In this document: piece after piece, positions 63,691 through 64,000 of the stretch
Numbering within the stretch: the stretch's first letter is position 1
Layout of the letters: every line of letters starts with the position of its first letter
Assembly (NCBI GenBank): GCA_965262875.1
Contig: OZ253569.1
Span: forward strand, 3,286,001-3,350,000
Length of the DNA stretch: 64,000 nt
Reading direction: 5' to 3'
From: JBALVT01 sp965262875
GTDB taxonomy: Bacteria > Pseudomonadota > Gammaproteobacteria > Pseudomonadales > Halieaceae
The notes under the pieces: model-generated
The model's database searches: none
Seen by the model: only the letters and a program-made list of their open reading frames with translations
Told to the model about the DNA's origin: nothing
Made by a program: the position numbers and the translations under genes

Positions 63691-64000
63691 TGTAGACGCC
63701 ACTCCAAAACCGCAGCTATTTGCCGAATTTTGAAATAGACGGATCTCGGCGTATTAGAATCGGCGCGGTAGAACTGCGGCCCAGTCACACTCAAGAGCGA
63801 CCAATAAGCAGGCACGATTCAAGCGTAGGGACTATAAGAATAAGTGTCGCTGAGAACGGTATGACGCCACCACAGATTTGACGGTCAACGCTGGCGCCAT
63901 ACCCAAAAAAACCGTGCAGGTGCACGACCCGTTAAGTGTTGCACATAATGGGAATAAATCCAGCCCTCATCGACCTTTGTGTCGATGCCATCATCCAGCC
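63691..64000 (+). mobile_element. IS21-like element copy C, left end only
   Basis: It starts TGTAGACGCC at 63691 and follows copy A over the whole visible part, sharing GCACGACCCG where copy B has GCACGGCCCG. The cysteine-rich passenger gene would begin at GTG 63979 and runs past the window end. Whether istA and istB are intact cannot be seen. Confidence 0.87.

Noticed and set aside
1..64000. tRNA, rRNA, riboswitch, toxin-antitoxin or phage-defence genes
   Set aside because: None could be recognised by reading; absence is not proven because no covariance or profile search was possible.

Overview
The window reads as chromosomal DNA of a marine-type gammaproteobacterium. The order map-glnD-dapC and rpsB-tsf-pyrH-frr-uppS-cdsA-dxr-rseP-bamA-skp-lpxD-fabZ-lpxA-lpxB-rnhB-dnaE is the Pseudomonas/Cellvibrionales arrangement, since uppS-cdsA precedes dxr. 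The accessory gene families (DUF3604 lipoprotein, membrane-anchored alkyl-sulfatase-like hydrolase, MauG-like cytochromes) suggest the Cellvibrionales/Halieaceae neighbourhood. That placement is inference; no rRNA or tRNA gene was seen to confirm it.

The window has two halves. Positions 1-38,675 are accessory and heavily remodelled. They hold a three-gene minus-strand operon (epimerase, DUF3604, metallo-beta-lactamase hydrolase), a FadR-type regulator beside a broken glucuronate isomerase gene, a cytochrome c / di-haem peroxidase / beta-helix group, a broken GPH-type sugar symporter, aroG, DUF481, an enoyl-CoA hydratase, gorA, a TSUP permease, a Gld-like ABC export locus and an Old Yellow Enzyme homologue. 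Insertion sequences of at least five families sit among them: IS1182-like (one complete, one remnant, one MITE), IS21-like (one left-truncated, one right-truncated, one running off the window), two identical-looking 1,060-bp IS30 copies, one IS1380 copy and an unassigned rve-type element. They make up roughly a fifth of the window.

Positions 38,679-62,569 are an uninterrupted housekeeping block. Leftward runs map-glnD-dapC-nth (protein N-terminal processing, nitrogen signalling, lysine/peptidoglycan precursor, DNA repair). Rightward runs rpsB to dnaE (ribosome, nucleotide, isoprenoid, phospholipid, outer-membrane assembly, lipid A and replication). No IS lies inside it. Immediately after dnaE there is an SDR gene, then IS1182 and IS21 remnants resume.

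The main story is gene decay driven by mobile elements. uxaC carries a 152-bp MITE plus a one-base deletion. The symporter gene has a nonsense codon, an IS30 and a frameshift. The fused gliding-type ABC permease gene is split by an IS30 but would be restored in frame by precise loss. The beta-helix gene has a G-tract frameshift and an IS21-cut end. An enoyl-CoA hydratase and a MAPEG-family gene survive only as 3' remnants on either side of nested insertion sequences. I found no CRISPR array, prophage or recognisable defence system. The most distinctive items are the CTAG-targeted IS1182/MITE set, the IS21-like element with an extra cysteine-rich gene, and the rve-type element with duplicated terminal repeats.
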